A stretch of 61,629 bases of DNA from a virus (IMGVR_UViG_3300043772_002642:1-61629), one strand, 5' to 3'. Positions 48,030 through 57,603 are shown, counted from the first letter of the stretch. Numbers and translations: made by a program. The notes: generated from the sequence alone by a model not told the origin.

Positions 48030-49418
48030 ATGTATCAACCAAAACTATACCTAAGATTTGACCCACCAATCCAAAACGATAAGGTTGGTATTGACCAATT
48101 AAATAAAATTTTAGGTTTAATTGAAAATGAATATTCTAGTGTTTATTGGTTTGAAGGTCAATCTCCATCAGAATTTAATCCATTTGCTGACACGGAGGAT
48201 GAAGATATAGCAGACCAAATTAAATCTTTAACCATTGGTCATTGGCCTGATAGTCCAGATCTTTTAACTTATGGTCAATGGGATGATAACGATATGAATT
48301 ATCAAAATGCTATTGATGGTTGGCAATGGTTAAAAGATCGTGAGGTTGATTATGACCAAACATCGGATATATTTTCTAGTTTAAATGAAAATGAGGAAGA
48401 AATACCAAAAGTAACTTATGTTTTTGAACCGCCTATTGAAGACGAAGAAATATTACGACATGTGATGCATATCCTTAACGCTGAACATCCTGGTTTAGAA
48501 TGGGTTAATGGTGTGTCTGTTTTAACATATGATATTTACAATGAAGTTTTTGATAGAAATGATGCTGGAGTAGTTGGTGCTTTATCAATAGGTTTTTTTC
48601 CTGAAGAACCAAATCAATTAAGTTGGTCTAGTTGGGTAGACCCTGACGAAAATTGGGGTCCAAAAGTTGATGGTTGGTCTTTAATAAAAAAATATGGCAT
48701 ACCAAATACCGAAGATGTATTCAACCAACTAAATGAATCAACCTATCAACCAAAATTAAACTTAAGGTTTGATGAACCAATATATGATGCTAATGAACTT
48801 GATAAAGTTTTACGGGTTTTAAATATGGTATACCCTGGTTTACAATGGAAAGGTGGTGATTCTATAACAACACATAATGTTATCCGTGATGGAAATGAAG
48901 GAGATTTTGAATACGACCCAATTTATTATTTAACAATTGGTTTTTTCCCTCACGCTCCTGATAGATTGACTTATACTAACGGACCTGATGATGATTCTTC
49001 TTATGCTGATGATGAACATCACAATTTTAATTGGGTTGATGGTTGGCAATGGGTTAAAGATAATGAAGTTAACTATGATGAAACAACAGATATCTTTAAT
49101 CAATTAAATGAATCTTACGACTTTCTTGATCAAACAAATTTAAAAGGTTTTAAATTTAAAAAAATAATGGACAATAACCCTAAACTTTGGGTTATTCGTA
49201 CTGTTATGAATGATGATGGGAAAGAATTGTATTTTAAATATGATTTTTCTGATGCAGCTGAAGAACTTTTAGGATCACCCGATATCTATGGTAGCGGCAT
49301 ACCAAGATATGGTTATATAGAAAAAGAAAAAGCTATTAACCATGTAGACAATGGTGATTGGGGAATTATTGATATGCCAACTACCGATACAGAAGGTATT
49401 TTTAATCAATTAGATTAA
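48030..49418 (+). CDS. Four-module polyprotein with three paralogous repeats
   Basis: 462 residues. Repeats 1-3 share the plan YQPKLxLRFDxPI...L...YPxLxW...LTIGFFPxxPDxLxY...VDGWQWxKDxEVxYD. They end at 'TSDIFSSLNE120-N', 'NTEDVFNQLNE236-S' and 'TTDIFNQLNE361-S'. Module 4 (362-462) is different, and the protein's own C-terminus is 'TEGIFNQLD', the same linker stopped at the cut point. Module 1 of the gene at 21565 is a fourth copy of the repeat. Starts 1 base after the previous stop. Confidence 0.82.
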   Translation: MYQPKLYLRFDPPIQNDKVGIDQLNKILGLIENEYSSVYWFEGQSPSEFNPFADTEDEDIADQIKSLTIGHWPDSPDLLTYGQWDDNDMNYQNAIDGWQWLKDREVDYDQTSDIFSSLNENEEEIPKVTYVFEPPIEDEEILRHVMHILNAEHPGLEWVNGVSVLTYDIYNEVFDRNDAGVVGALSIGFFPEEPNQLSWSSWVDPDENWGPKVDGWSLIKKYGIPNTEDVFNQLNESTYQPKLNLRFDEPIYDANELDKVLRVLNMVYPGLQWKGGDSITTHNVIRDGNEGDFEYDPIYYLTIGFFPHAPDRLTYTNGPDDDSSYADDEHHNFNWVDGWQWVKDNEVNYDETTDIFNQLNESYDFLDQTNLKGFKFKKIMDNNPKLWVIRTVMNDDGKELYFKYDFSDAAEELLGSPDIYGSGIPRYGYIEKEKAINHVDNGDWGIIDMPTTDTEGIFNQLD

Positions 49419-49468
49419 GCTTTTCAATACATAAATAATTTATTATCTTTGTTTAAATAATTAAATCT

Positions 49469-49717
49469 ATGAAATTCGGAACATTTTTATCTTTATTAGG
49501 TGGTACCACTAGTCTTATCCTAACTGTTGTTAATTTACTTGAAGGACAAAATCAAATAGCTTTAGTATGGGGTACAGCTTCTGTATGGGCCTTTTCTACT
49601 TTTTTTACGGAATTAAATTTAAACCGAAAAGAAAAACAAATTCAAAACATTAAAGACGCTATTGTTTCTTCTGAAAATGAAGTTGAGGCGATTAACAAAA
49701 TTAACGACATACTTTAA
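49469..49717 (+). CDS. Two-span membrane protein (82 aa)
   Basis: Two hydrophobic segments (about 5-22 and 30-46) followed by a Lys/Glu/Asn-rich cytoplasmic tail. A TATCTTTG box lies about 20 nt upstream. Unknown function. Confidence 0.65.
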   Translation: MKFGTFLSLLGGTTSLILTVVNLLEGQNQIALVWGTASVWAFSTFFTELNLNRKEKQIQNIKDAIVSSENEVEAINKINDIL

Positions 49718-49719
49718 AT

Positions 49720-49941
49720 ATGATTCGTACAACAGTTGTTAAATACAAAGGGGTTGAGTTAACTTGTAGAGGGTACCATTCCCCTTACAAAGACAATGGT
49801 TATGACAACCCACCTGAATATGAGTGTTTTGAAATTGACACTGTCCATTACCACGATACCGATGTGACCGAATTAATGGATACTTTTAATTTTGATTGGT
49901 CAGAATTAGAATGTTTATGTCTTGAGTCCTTAAAAGACTAA
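49720..49941 (+). CDS. Small acidic protein (73 aa)
   Basis: 'VKYKGVELTCRGYHSPYKDN' and a His/Asp-rich middle (HYHDTDVTELMD); two bases after the previous stop. Resembles small conserved phage proteins of unknown role. Confidence 0.62.
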   Translation: MIRTTVVKYKGVELTCRGYHSPYKDNGYDNPPEYECFEIDTVHYHDTDVTELMDTFNFDWSELECLCLESLKD

Positions 49942-49947
49942 TCAGGA

Positions 49948-49955
49948 TATTTATA
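49948..49955 (+). promoter_or_regulatory. Late-type box TATTTATA
   Basis: TATTTATA-TTTG-ATG: 4 nt before 49960. Confidence 0.58.
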
Positions 49956-49959
49956 TTTG

Positions 49960-51015
49960 ATGATTACGGCAGATTATTTATTTGACAAAAAAATTATATG
50001 GTTAGGTAACGACTTAATCTGTGCTGACAATTTTCCATATTTTAAAAGTGAATTAATTACTGTTTTAGAGTTTTTAGGTAAACGTCCGTTCTACAATCTT
50101 ATTTCTCAAATAGAAAGTGATATAATTAGTAAGGGTGATTGTTTATGGTACATACGTTTATATAAAGATAATGACGGTCCCAGAGTTACTTACTATTCAG
50201 CCGGTGAATTTGATTTGGAAGATGCGATGGGGGCTTATAGGGAACATATTGACATGGGGTACGAACCTTTAAAATGGTCTGATATTATAGACATCGATAC
50301 CAATACCGAAGATATTTTTAATAAACTAAACGAATCTTTTGATAACACTTTAATTGGTAAACAAATATGGTTTGACTTCCCAACCGAAAGAAACGATATA
50401 GAAAAAGTAAATCAATTTTTAATTGATAATGGTTATCGTGGTTTAAGACCTGATAACATAGATGAATTTGAAGGATTTATTTATGACTATGATGTTGCTT
50501 TTTTTTATTTTGTACAACACGATTCACCTTTACATTCCGAAGAAAGAAGAAAACCATATGTTGATTATAGTTACATGAACCACCCAGACCCTTATAGGTT
50601 AAGAGTGAAACCAAATTGGATTTATTATAAAGATATTTTGGAAATGACTGACACTACAGTTGACATTATATCTAACCTAAACGAATCCACCGAACAACCA
50701 ACACCAAAAGCTGGTGATTTTCTTTATTGTCATACAGATGTTGTTATGGAAGATAGTGGTGACGAAGAAGCAACTGTCGGTAAATTTTATCCTATTATAA
50801 AAGTTTCCCAAAATAAAAATCGAGTAGAAATTCTAAACAATTCTAAAACTGAACATGTTTTTAGTATTGACCCGGAAGAAGATTGGCATTATAGCAAATG
50901 GTTTACTTTAATTCCGAGAAAGGATAAAGAAGCTATGGAAAGATTTGATATTGATGATGTTTTCAATAAATTAAATGAAAGTTTTAACCTTTCTGATATT
51001 TCACCATTAGAGTAA
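49960..51015 (+). CDS. Three-module putative polyprotein
   Basis: 351 residues. Sites: 'NTEDIFNKLNE125-S', 'TTVDIISNLNE242-S' and 'IDDVFNKLNE340-S', the last leaving an 11-residue tail. Modules are 125, 117 and 98 residues. Module 3 has 'PKAGDFLYCHTDVVM' like an SH3 start. No N-terminal CTS. Processing is inferred from the repeated linker. Confidence 0.8.
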   Translation: MITADYLFDKKIIWLGNDLICADNFPYFKSELITVLEFLGKRPFYNLISQIESDIISKGDCLWYIRLYKDNDGPRVTYYSAGEFDLEDAMGAYREHIDMGYEPLKWSDIIDIDTNTEDIFNKLNESFDNTLIGKQIWFDFPTERNDIEKVNQFLIDNGYRGLRPDNIDEFEGFIYDYDVAFFYFVQHDSPLHSEERRKPYVDYSYMNHPDPYRLRVKPNWIYYKDILEMTDTTVDIISNLNESTEQPTPKAGDFLYCHTDVVMEDSGDEEATVGKFYPIIKVSQNKNRVEILNNSKTEHVFSIDPEEDWHYSKWFTLIPRKDKEAMERFDIDDVFNKLNESFNLSDISPLE

Positions 51016-51065
51016 TACAGTTTATTACCTTTTTGATTAATATTTATATAATATAGATATTGGTT

Positions 51066-51419
51066 ATGACAGGTACTACAAAAAACGAAACATATAGTGT
51101 TAGAGCATTATATGAAGTCATCAAACTCAGTCTTTTAATGAAAGATAGAAATTTAGTTCATTTTCTTAGAACTATGAACGACAACATTCTTGAGGAGTTT
51201 GAAAAAATACAAAAAGGCACCAATATCAATTTAAATGATATTGTAAAACATTATGAAAACTATACAATAGTCTTTATGATGGTCAGGGCAATAATGCAGG
51301 AGGCAAACATTTCACACTATCAAGAAAAAACTCGTGAGATTACAAATTACCTTTTAAATGACGAGTTACATAAAAAATCGGAAAAACCGACAAAATCGGT
51401 TTATGATGATGAAGATTGA
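51066..51419 (+). CDS. Helical protein, unknown
   Basis: 117 residues from ATG 51066; a TATTTATA box lies upstream. All-helical with a charged tail. Followed by a YGxxTxWC gene whose late-type box overlaps this gene's stop. Confidence 0.65.
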   Translation: MTGTTKNETYSVRALYEVIKLSLLMKDRNLVHFLRTMNDNILEEFEKIQKGTNINLNDIVKHYENYTIVFMMVRAIMQEANISHYQEKTREITNYLLNDELHKKSEKPTKSVYDDED

Positions 51420-51436
51420 GATATTTATTTGATAGA

Positions 51437-52840
51437 ATGAAAAATATATTTAAATATATCATATTAGAACAACTCTTAACTGAGAACCGTATACAACAGG
51501 CCAAGGACAAATATCCTTGTATTCCACCACAATTGGTTAGTTATTTAGCAGCTGGTGACCCATCAGGGAATAACAAATACCTTGATTGGATGTGTAAACA
51601 AATTTGGGATGCTGAAGGTGTTAATACAATTACCGGTTTTAACTGGGATACTACAATACCAACACTATATAGTTGGTTAGAAGATGAAGGTGATTTTAGT
51701 GCCGGAGATGCAACAACAGCACCTCTTTGTCATTCATTATTTGTTCGTAGCTTTGCTAGAGGTAAAAGTTTTAATGATGTCCCCGTTACAGATTCACTTA
51801 AAAACTTAGCTGATTCAATAATAGATGAAGTTAAATTTTTTCATCGATTTGTTAATGCCTTACCAATTAAAGATATTAATCGTTATAACTATAATACTTT
51901 AAATGATGCTTTAGCAGGTAAAAAACTACAGGCACAAGAAAAAGAATACGCAAAAGATGTAACTAAGATTTACGAAGATAATGAATGGTTACTAGTTTCA
52001 CCTAAAACCCATCAATCATCTTGTGCATATGGGGCCAACACTAAGTGGTGTGTTACCATGAAAAATGACCCTTCTTATTATAAAAGATATACTGACGGTA
52101 ATGAATATTTAATTTTTGTTATTGATAAATCTAAAAATCAAAAATGGGCTGTACATACTTCTATACCTTTAAATTCACCTTCTGAAGATACTGAAATTAA
52201 ATTACCTTGGCATAAAGAAATTAAGTTAAGTAGATACATGTATGACCAACCTGAAGAAAGATACACTAGATTACCAAAAGGTGTGAAATTAAGTGATTTA
52301 TACAAAGGTCAGGATGAAACTAATTATTATAACGCCGAAGACGATAATATTGGTTGGTCCGAATTTATTAAACAATCTAACTTACCTGAAAAAATACAAC
52401 AACTTTTAAAATTCCTTGAAAAAAAATTTATAGTTTCAGTGGTGAGAAAGAAAAAAACCGATATTCCTTATGAGGTTAATCAAGAACCTATCCGTCTTAA
52501 AAAAGGTGATAAAGTTAAATTATTAGCTAGTGGGTACGGTTATTTACGAGGTGACGAAGGTTATGTTATAGCAACTTATATATCAGCTGGGGGTAGAGAA
52601 AAACAATTAACACCACAAAACGCTGGAGTTTATACCGTTTATGTACCACATAGACTTAGACAAAGAGGACGTTTACGAGGAGACTGGACGAGATCTTTTG
52701 ACACAATTTATTTAAAACCTACTGATAGATTATTATCAAAGTTAGATTTAAAACCTGGTGATGATTTTACGGCTGCTGAAAACGGCGATATCGCTATTTA
52801 TGGTTTAAATATTAACGGAGTATACTTAAAAAAAATATAA
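51437..52840 (+). CDS. YGxxTxWC-family protein with CTS
   Basis: 467 residues from ATG 51437. CTS-like 'IILEQLLTE16-NR', 'GDPSGNNKYLDWM' box, core 'WLLVSPKTHQSSCAYGANTK' then WC, 'YYKRYTDGNEYLIFVIDKS'. A C-terminal KOW/SH3-like part (LKKGDKVKLLASGYGYLRGD) corresponds to that of the paralog at 1915. TATTTATT lies 7 nt before the ATG. Confidence 0.8.
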   Translation: MKNIFKYIILEQLLTENRIQQAKDKYPCIPPQLVSYLAAGDPSGNNKYLDWMCKQIWDAEGVNTITGFNWDTTIPTLYSWLEDEGDFSAGDATTAPLCHSLFVRSFARGKSFNDVPVTDSLKNLADSIIDEVKFFHRFVNALPIKDINRYNYNTLNDALAGKKLQAQEKEYAKDVTKIYEDNEWLLVSPKTHQSSCAYGANTKWCVTMKNDPSYYKRYTDGNEYLIFVIDKSKNQKWAVHTSIPLNSPSEDTEIKLPWHKEIKLSRYMYDQPEERYTRLPKGVKLSDLYKGQDETNYYNAEDDNIGWSEFIKQSNLPEKIQQLLKFLEKKFIVSVVRKKKTDIPYEVNQEPIRLKKGDKVKLLASGYGYLRGDEGYVIATYISAGGREKQLTPQNAGVYTVYVPHRLRQRGRLRGDWTRSFDTIYLKPTDRLLSKLDLKPGDDFTAAENGDIAIYGLNINGVYLKKI

Positions 52841-52843
52841 AAA

Positions 52844-53701
52844 ATGAAAAAATTTATTCTATCTGAAACACAATATAAAAATATAAGAAAATATTTAATT
52901 GAGGCTAAATTAAGGTCTTATGTTTTTGATTGGGATGATAATATCTTAAGAATGCCCACTAAGGTCAACATGGAAAAAAATGAAAATGGTAATTGGGTTC
53001 CTGTTAAAGTTTCCACTGAAGAATTTGCTCATTTTAGGTCTGACCCTGATTATAGAACAACGCCCAATTCATTCGCTGACTTTACAGACAATAAAGCTTT
53101 TTTAGTTGACGCTGAAAAGGCGATACACAATGCCAGTTTTGCACCAAGTTATAAAAAATTTATTGAAGCTTTGACACACGCAAATCCTTTTGCAATTAAT
53201 ACTGCTAGAGGTCACAGTCCTGAAACTTTAAAAAAAGGTGTTAAACTTTTTGTTAAAATGGTTTTAAGTGATGATGAAAAAAGAATGATGTTTACAAACA
53301 TACAGAAAGAACTACCAAACGCTTTAACCCAAGGTCTTAATGCCTCACAACTACTAGATTTATATATGGATGAAAGAGGTGAATTTTACCCTGTTTCATC
53401 TGAAGAGTTTGGTGAAAGATTTGGTCTTGAGGTTAAAGGAGGAGCATCAAATCCTGAACATGCTAAGAAAGTAGCAATTGAAAACTTTGTTAAGAAATTA
53501 ATTGACGGTGTTAAAAAACATATGGTTGCTGGAAAATACAAAAAAATATCTTTAGGTTTTTCTGACGACGATAAAAGAAATGTTAAGGCAGCACAAGATT
53601 TTTTAGAAAATGAACTAAGTCAAATGTATCCAGAGGTACATTTTGTAATCTACGATACTTCCGAAGGCGGTAAGAGAAAGATTGTAATTGAAAAAGAATA
53701 A
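52844..53701 (+). CDS. HAD-like phosphatase with CTS-like N-terminus
   Basis: 285 residues. N-terminus MKKFILSETQYKNIRKYLIE20-A fits the CTS form. HAD motifs: 'YVFDWDDN' with nucleophile D29 and D31, 'AINTARGHSPETLKK' (motif II Thr), and 'LGFSDDDKRNVKAA' (acidic motif IV). Such proteins are phosphatases or nucleotidases in tailed phages; a 3'-phosphatase role complementing the lone kinase is conceivable but unproven. Starts 3 bases after the gene before. Confidence 0.78.
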   Translation: MKKFILSETQYKNIRKYLIEAKLRSYVFDWDDNILRMPTKVNMEKNENGNWVPVKVSTEEFAHFRSDPDYRTTPNSFADFTDNKAFLVDAEKAIHNASFAPSYKKFIEALTHANPFAINTARGHSPETLKKGVKLFVKMVLSDDEKRMMFTNIQKELPNALTQGLNASQLLDLYMDERGEFYPVSSEEFGERFGLEVKGGASNPEHAKKVAIENFVKKLIDGVKKHMVAGKYKKISLGFSDDDKRNVKAAQDFLENELSQMYPEVHFVIYDTSEGGKRKIVIEKE

Positions 53702-53706
53702 AGTGT

Positions 53707-53976
53707 TTAAGTAAATTTAAAGGGTTTTATACTTTGTGAAACACTACCACTATCTATAACATTTTTTAATGCCATAGAATAACCGTAATTCATTCCATTA
53801 ACAATACTATCCACTATTGCGATATCTGTACTGTAATAATTTTGTACTCTTTCCCCTTTAAAAGAAATAAATTTACCTTCATGGTTAATTTCAAAAGGAT
53901 TAACACTATAGGAACCTTCATCATCAATAACTGAACCTGTACCAACTACTTTTTCTAAAAATTCTTTTAATTCCAT
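53707..53976 (-). CDS. Small unknown protein (89 aa)
   Basis: Starts MELKEFLEKVVGTGSVIDDE; beta-rich, soluble. Follows the next upstream reverse-strand gene by one base. No family recognised. Confidence 0.63.
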   Translation of the reverse strand: MELKEFLEKVVGTGSVIDDEGSYSVNPFEINHEGKFISFKGERVQNYYSTDIAIVDSIVNGMNYGYSMALKNVIDSGSVSQSIKPFKFT

Positions 53977-53977
53977 A

Positions 53978-54304
53978 TCAATATAAGTTTTCTGAAAATA
54001 ATCCTATACGTTCATTTATAATCTCGTCAGGTTTAATTTGATTTGCTGACCTAGCTATTTCAAGAGCTTCTAATCTATCAACAAATCTGTTTGTATTTGT
54101 TAAAAAACCTTGTTCGTGTTCACCTACACTATCGGGACCAAATGTTACAGTCCTTAAAGTACCTAATGAACGCATAACATCTATACAGTGACCATGTCTA
54201 TGACCACAAACAACTATTCCCTTATCAATATTTTTAGGTAAAAAATGTTGTGTCGGTAAATCTTTATACCAAATGGCCGCACATAAAATATACTCTTTAT
54301 CCAT
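53978..54304 (-). CDS. Conserved phage protein with CGHRHGHC motif
   Basis: 108 residues. 'ILCAAIWYKDLPTQHFLPKN' followed by 'GIVVCGHRHGHCIDVM' and 'GFLTNTNRFVDRLEALEIAR' is a pattern I recognise from many phage hypothetical proteins. The Cys/His cluster could bind a metal. Function unknown. Confidence 0.73.
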   Translation of the reverse strand: MDKEYILCAAIWYKDLPTQHFLPKNIDKGIVVCGHRHGHCIDVMRSLGTLRTVTFGPDSVGEHEQGFLTNTNRFVDRLEALEIARSANQIKPDEIINERIGLFSENLY

Positions 54305-54339
54305 TATTACAAATATATGAAATATTTATTAATTAGAAA

Positions 54340-55323
54340 ATGAAAATTAAAAAAATTATATCAGAACAAATATTATTAGAAAGTCGTGTTGATGATGCAA
54401 AATCTTTTGTTGTTAAAGACTTCCAAGATTTGTTAATACCACAATCTTACAAAGAAGGTAAAAGAATACCTAAATGGCTTCAAGAGTTGATTGACCGTGA
54501 CCCATCAGGAAATCAAAAGTATTTAATGTGGATGTTAAAAGAAATTAAAAAAACAACAGGTAAGTTTCACCCATTTACTGTTGCAAGTATGTTACTTGAA
54601 AATTTAATTACAGGGGTAACTAATTTCCATGAATTACAAAATAAACTAACCAAAGAAAACATTGATAAAGTTATCATTTGGAAAGCTGTTGCAAACCCAA
54701 CAGAATTTTCAATATCTTACGGAGCACCATCACCTTATTTTAAATTTAGATACCCAATTGATTACTTGGAAAAAATATTAAAAAACCCAAAAGATATTAA
54801 TTCTTATGAGGACCACTATCTATTGTTTGAAATTACAAATGCGATAAAACAATTACCATCTAAAACTGATATTAAAAAAGAAGGTCTTAAATTAATGGAT
54901 AATGATTATTGGTTGGTTATTGTACCATTAACGCACAGAGCATCTTGTGCTTACGGTAGTGGGACTCGTTGGTGTACGACCGCAAAGGAAGATGTTCAAT
55001 TTAATAGGTACCAATCTAAATCCAGTTCTTTATTTTATTTTATACCTAAAACAAACCCTGTTAAAGATGTTTCTGATTACTTTTTAGATTATTTAGATGA
55101 AGAACATGACATGAGTAAAATAGCTCTTCACATGAATGTTGATGGTGATATGATATTTTACGATGCTACAGATAATGAGGTCGACCAGCTTTTTTCAACT
55201 CTTCTCTTTTCGCAGCGTAATATATCCAATATGGTAAAAGAAGTTTTTGGGTTAGAATCTGCTCAAGCCTTTTGGTCTGGGGTTCTTAGAGCTGAAGATT
55301 ATCATAAAGAAAAAGTTAAATAA
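54340..55323 (+). CDS. YGxxTxWC-family protein with CTS
   Basis: 327 residues, a short member. CTS-like 'KKIISEQILLE14-SR', 'RDPSGNQKYLMWM' box, core 'WLVIVPLTHRASCAYGSGTR' then WC, 'FNRYQSKSSSLFYFIPK'. Ends shortly after the core, so the core alone may be the functional unit. TATTTATT lies 9 nt upstream. Confidence 0.8.
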   Translation: MKIKKIISEQILLESRVDDAKSFVVKDFQDLLIPQSYKEGKRIPKWLQELIDRDPSGNQKYLMWMLKEIKKTTGKFHPFTVASMLLENLITGVTNFHELQNKLTKENIDKVIIWKAVANPTEFSISYGAPSPYFKFRYPIDYLEKILKNPKDINSYEDHYLLFEITNAIKQLPSKTDIKKEGLKLMDNDYWLVIVPLTHRASCAYGSGTRWCTTAKEDVQFNRYQSKSSSLFYFIPKTNPVKDVSDYFLDYLDEEHDMSKIALHMNVDGDMIFYDATDNEVDQLFSTLLFSQRNISNMVKEVFGLESAQAFWSGVLRAEDYHKEKVK

Positions 55324-55324
55324 A

Positions 55325-55567
55325 TCATAGGGTATCATTCTTAACCTTCTCAACCCATTTGATTTTTTCTATGGTAATAGTGTCATAAATTTTTATAACT
55401 TTTTTAACAGATATGGTATCGTAAATTTTTACATGATCCTCAACTTTAGTGTTTGTATTATTTTTTTCTAAAATAATTGGTAGTATGATTAGGATAATCA
55501 AAAGAAAAAGAGGTAAACCAACAATTACAAGTCCTGTATATAGTAGATTATTAAATTGATTCTTCAT
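55325..55567 (-). CDS. Membrane-anchored protein with IYDTI repeats (80 aa)
   Basis: One membrane helix (about 10-33), then 'VKIYDTISVKKVIKIYDTIT', two IYDTI repeats, as in stalk or spanin-like proteins. Overlaps the upstream gene by 17 bases. Compare the KIVYKDK-repeat protein at 31488. Confidence 0.62.
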   Translation of the reverse strand: MKNQFNNLLYTGLVIVGLPLFLLIILIILPIILEKNNTNTKVEDHVKIYDTISVKKVIKIYDTITIEKIKWVEKVKNDTL

Positions 55568-55979
55568 TTATTAAACTTTTATAAATGTTAGACAATGAAT
55601 GTTTTACGTTTGATTTAATTTCTTTTTCCATAGCAGACCTCCTAGATTCAACTTCATTATCAAAAATATGGATTAACCTTTCACAAGCCTTAGGGTGTAA
55701 ATCTATTGTATAACTATATTGATGGTTGACTATGGTTAAAGTTCTATTCGGTTCAAAAATAATGAATATTCTTTTTTGGTCATTTTTTATATAACGTTTT
55801 TTAGAAATAGGTGAGATTAAAAGTTTTGAGTCTTCCCTTGAAATTAAATTTTTACAAATAGAAAGACCTTCATTTTCAAAATCACCGTGTTCAAATTGTT
55901 CGTCCAAAGAAAAAAGTTTAAAATATTTTATAGCAATTTTTTGAATTTTTCTTTTAAATCTATGTTTTAAATTATTCAT
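55551..55979 (-). CDS. Unknown basic protein
   Basis: 142 residues from the ATG at 55979, which follows the previous stop closely. Basic N-terminal third (MNNLKHRFKRKIQKIAIKYF) and a mixed C-terminal domain. No family recognised. Confidence 0.62.
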   Translation of the reverse strand: MNNLKHRFKRKIQKIAIKYFKLFSLDEQFEHGDFENEGLSICKNLISREDSKLLISPISKKRYIKNDQKRIFIIFEPNRTLTIVNHQYSYTIDLHPKACERLIHIFDNEVESRRSAMEKEIKSNVKHSLSNIYKSLINEESI

Positions 55980-55989
55980 CTTTAATTTT

Positions 55990-56196
55990 TTATATTTTAA
56001 TGTCACTAATATCAACACCACCTAATTCATAGAACTTTTTTTCTATGTGACTTTTAAAAGTACTAGAGTAAACCCCGTCATCTAAGTATTTATTAGACCA
56101 AAATGTCAACATTTTTGACGCACCTTTTAATTGTTCAATAGTTTTACAACTATTAATGACTTTTAAAACTTTTTTGTAATCATCCCAAATCTTCAT
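55990..56196 (-). CDS. Small helical protein (68 aa)
   Basis: 'DDYKKVLKVINSCKTIEQLK' and 'LTFWSNKYLDDG' form a three-helix pattern common in phage genomes; function unknown. Confidence 0.68.
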   Translation of the reverse strand: MKIWDDYKKVLKVINSCKTIEQLKGASKMLTFWSNKYLDDGVYSSTFKSHIEKKFYELGGVDISDIKI

Positions 56197-56232
56197 AATA
56201 ATACTTTTACTTTACAAATATAATCAATTTAA

Positions 56233-57531
56233 TTAAATATTTCTACCATTTTCATAGATATGTTTTAAAACAGGGAATCTAAGACTAAACCCGCCTTCTT
56301 GGTTTTGAGTTTCCTCAAAATATTGGATGTTTACAGTTTTACCAACAATTTTAGAAGCGTCTTTATAAAATTCCTGACGTTGTTCAATTGTAAATCCACT
56401 ACCAACACCAACTTCAAAACCTTTATGTTCAATCACAATTTGTGATGTCATAGTTTCTGTCACTTCCTTTCCATTAACAATAATACGGATTGGACCATAA
56501 GTAATCCCTTTTACAACATATTCTGCGTCATGGAATTTCTTAGCCTTCAAAAGGTCTTTACTACGTTTACCTTTATACCCAACATTCTTACGTACCATCA
56601 CACCTTCCCACTTACCACTGTCCGCGGCATCCAACCAAGTTTGAAAATGATTTAAAGATTGAATCTTTTCTTGTGGTAAAACTTCAAAGGTACAATTTTC
56701 TTGTTCACACTTAATAATCTCACCCAAAACTTTAAGACGTTCTGAAAGTTTTTTAACACTTCTTTGGTTAGAAAATTCTTCCATAGTCAAACAGTCAAAC
56801 ATTTTGTATTTAACATTTTCAATAGTGTGGTTTTTTCTACGGATTTCTTTCATGATGGATTGAAAATCTTCGTCACCATTTTTATCAACCATACAAATCT
56901 CACCATCGAATACAATATTACGGAGTCCAAGGTTACTAACTGCCTGTTCTACTTTGCCCAAGGTATCAAAAATTTTGCCCTGACGAGAGTAAGAAGTTAC
57001 CTGACCGTTTCCCCCAACAACAACAATACAACGTACACCATCAAGTTTACGAGATACATACCATTCTTCAGTTTCAAAGTTAACCATCTCAGGTTCAAAC
57101 TTTTCTGCTAATGCGACATCAAAGGTTGGGACAGTCCCTGGAACCGCCTTATTAATCAAAGATTCACCAACACGGCATTTCAAATCTTTGTCGATTATGT
57201 TGAATATGAGTTCTTTATGTTCAAGGTTCGATTGTACAAATGAGTTTACAAGACCGATAGCGTTATGACCCGTAACTTCACGATTACGTAGTTCATCTAA
57301 CAATTCAAAAATAGTATATTCTTTTTCAGTTAAAGCAAGAAGTGAATTTAATTTTTTACAATTATCAGAAGTTACATGAAACTGATAGAATGGATTTGTG
57401 ACATACATCACAAGTTTTTTCAAATCAGAATCTTGGAGATACTCTCTTAAAAGTTCTACTTTTTTATTTGAAGAAGAGTCGGCTTGTAATTTAGTAACTA
57501 ATTCTTGGAGACGTGATAGAATATTTTTCAT
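56233..57531 (-). CDS. ATP-dependent DNA ligase
   Basis: 432 residues. Motif I 'SRKLDGVR' with nucleotidyl Lys162; 'YSRQGK' (motif Ia region), 'VFDGEICM' (motif III), 'WEGVMVRK' (motif IV) and 'DLLKAKKF' (motif V); an N-terminal helical domain and a C-terminal OB fold as in T4-type ligases. It joins nicks in phage DNA replication and repair. TATCTTTG lies exactly 4 nt before the ATG, fitting early expression. Confidence 0.95.
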   Translation of the reverse strand: MKNILSRLQELVTKLQADSSSNKKVELLREYLQDSDLKKLVMYVTNPFYQFHVTSDNCKKLNSLLALTEKEYTIFELLDELRNREVTGHNAIGLVNSFVQSNLEHKELIFNIIDKDLKCRVGESLINKAVPGTVPTFDVALAEKFEPEMVNFETEEWYVSRKLDGVRCIVVVGGNGQVTSYSRQGKIFDTLGKVEQAVSNLGLRNIVFDGEICMVDKNGDEDFQSIMKEIRRKNHTIENVKYKMFDCLTMEEFSNQRSVKKLSERLKVLGEIIKCEQENCTFEVLPQEKIQSLNHFQTWLDAADSGKWEGVMVRKNVGYKGKRSKDLLKAKKFHDAEYVVKGITYGPIRIIVNGKEVTETMTSQIVIEHKGFEVGVGSGFTIEQRQEFYKDASKIVGKTVNIQYFEETQNQEGGFSLRFPVLKHIYENGRNI

Positions 57532-57535
57532 TTCA

Positions 57536-57543
57536 CAAAGATA
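57536..57543 (-). promoter_or_regulatory. Bacteroidota -7 box TATCTTTG
   Basis: Reverse strand, exactly 4 nt before the ligase ATG. Confidence 0.62.
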
Positions 57544-57580
57544 CGATTATTAATTTAAAATACAAATTTAATAAAATAAA

Positions 57581-57603
57581 AAAAGGACCTCTAAGGTCCT
57601 TTT
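57581..57603. terminator. Terminator of the lipoprotein gene
   Basis: AAAAGGACCT-CTA-AGGTCCTTTT, 10-bp symmetrical stem; on the reverse strand a long T-run follows. Confidence 0.9.
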
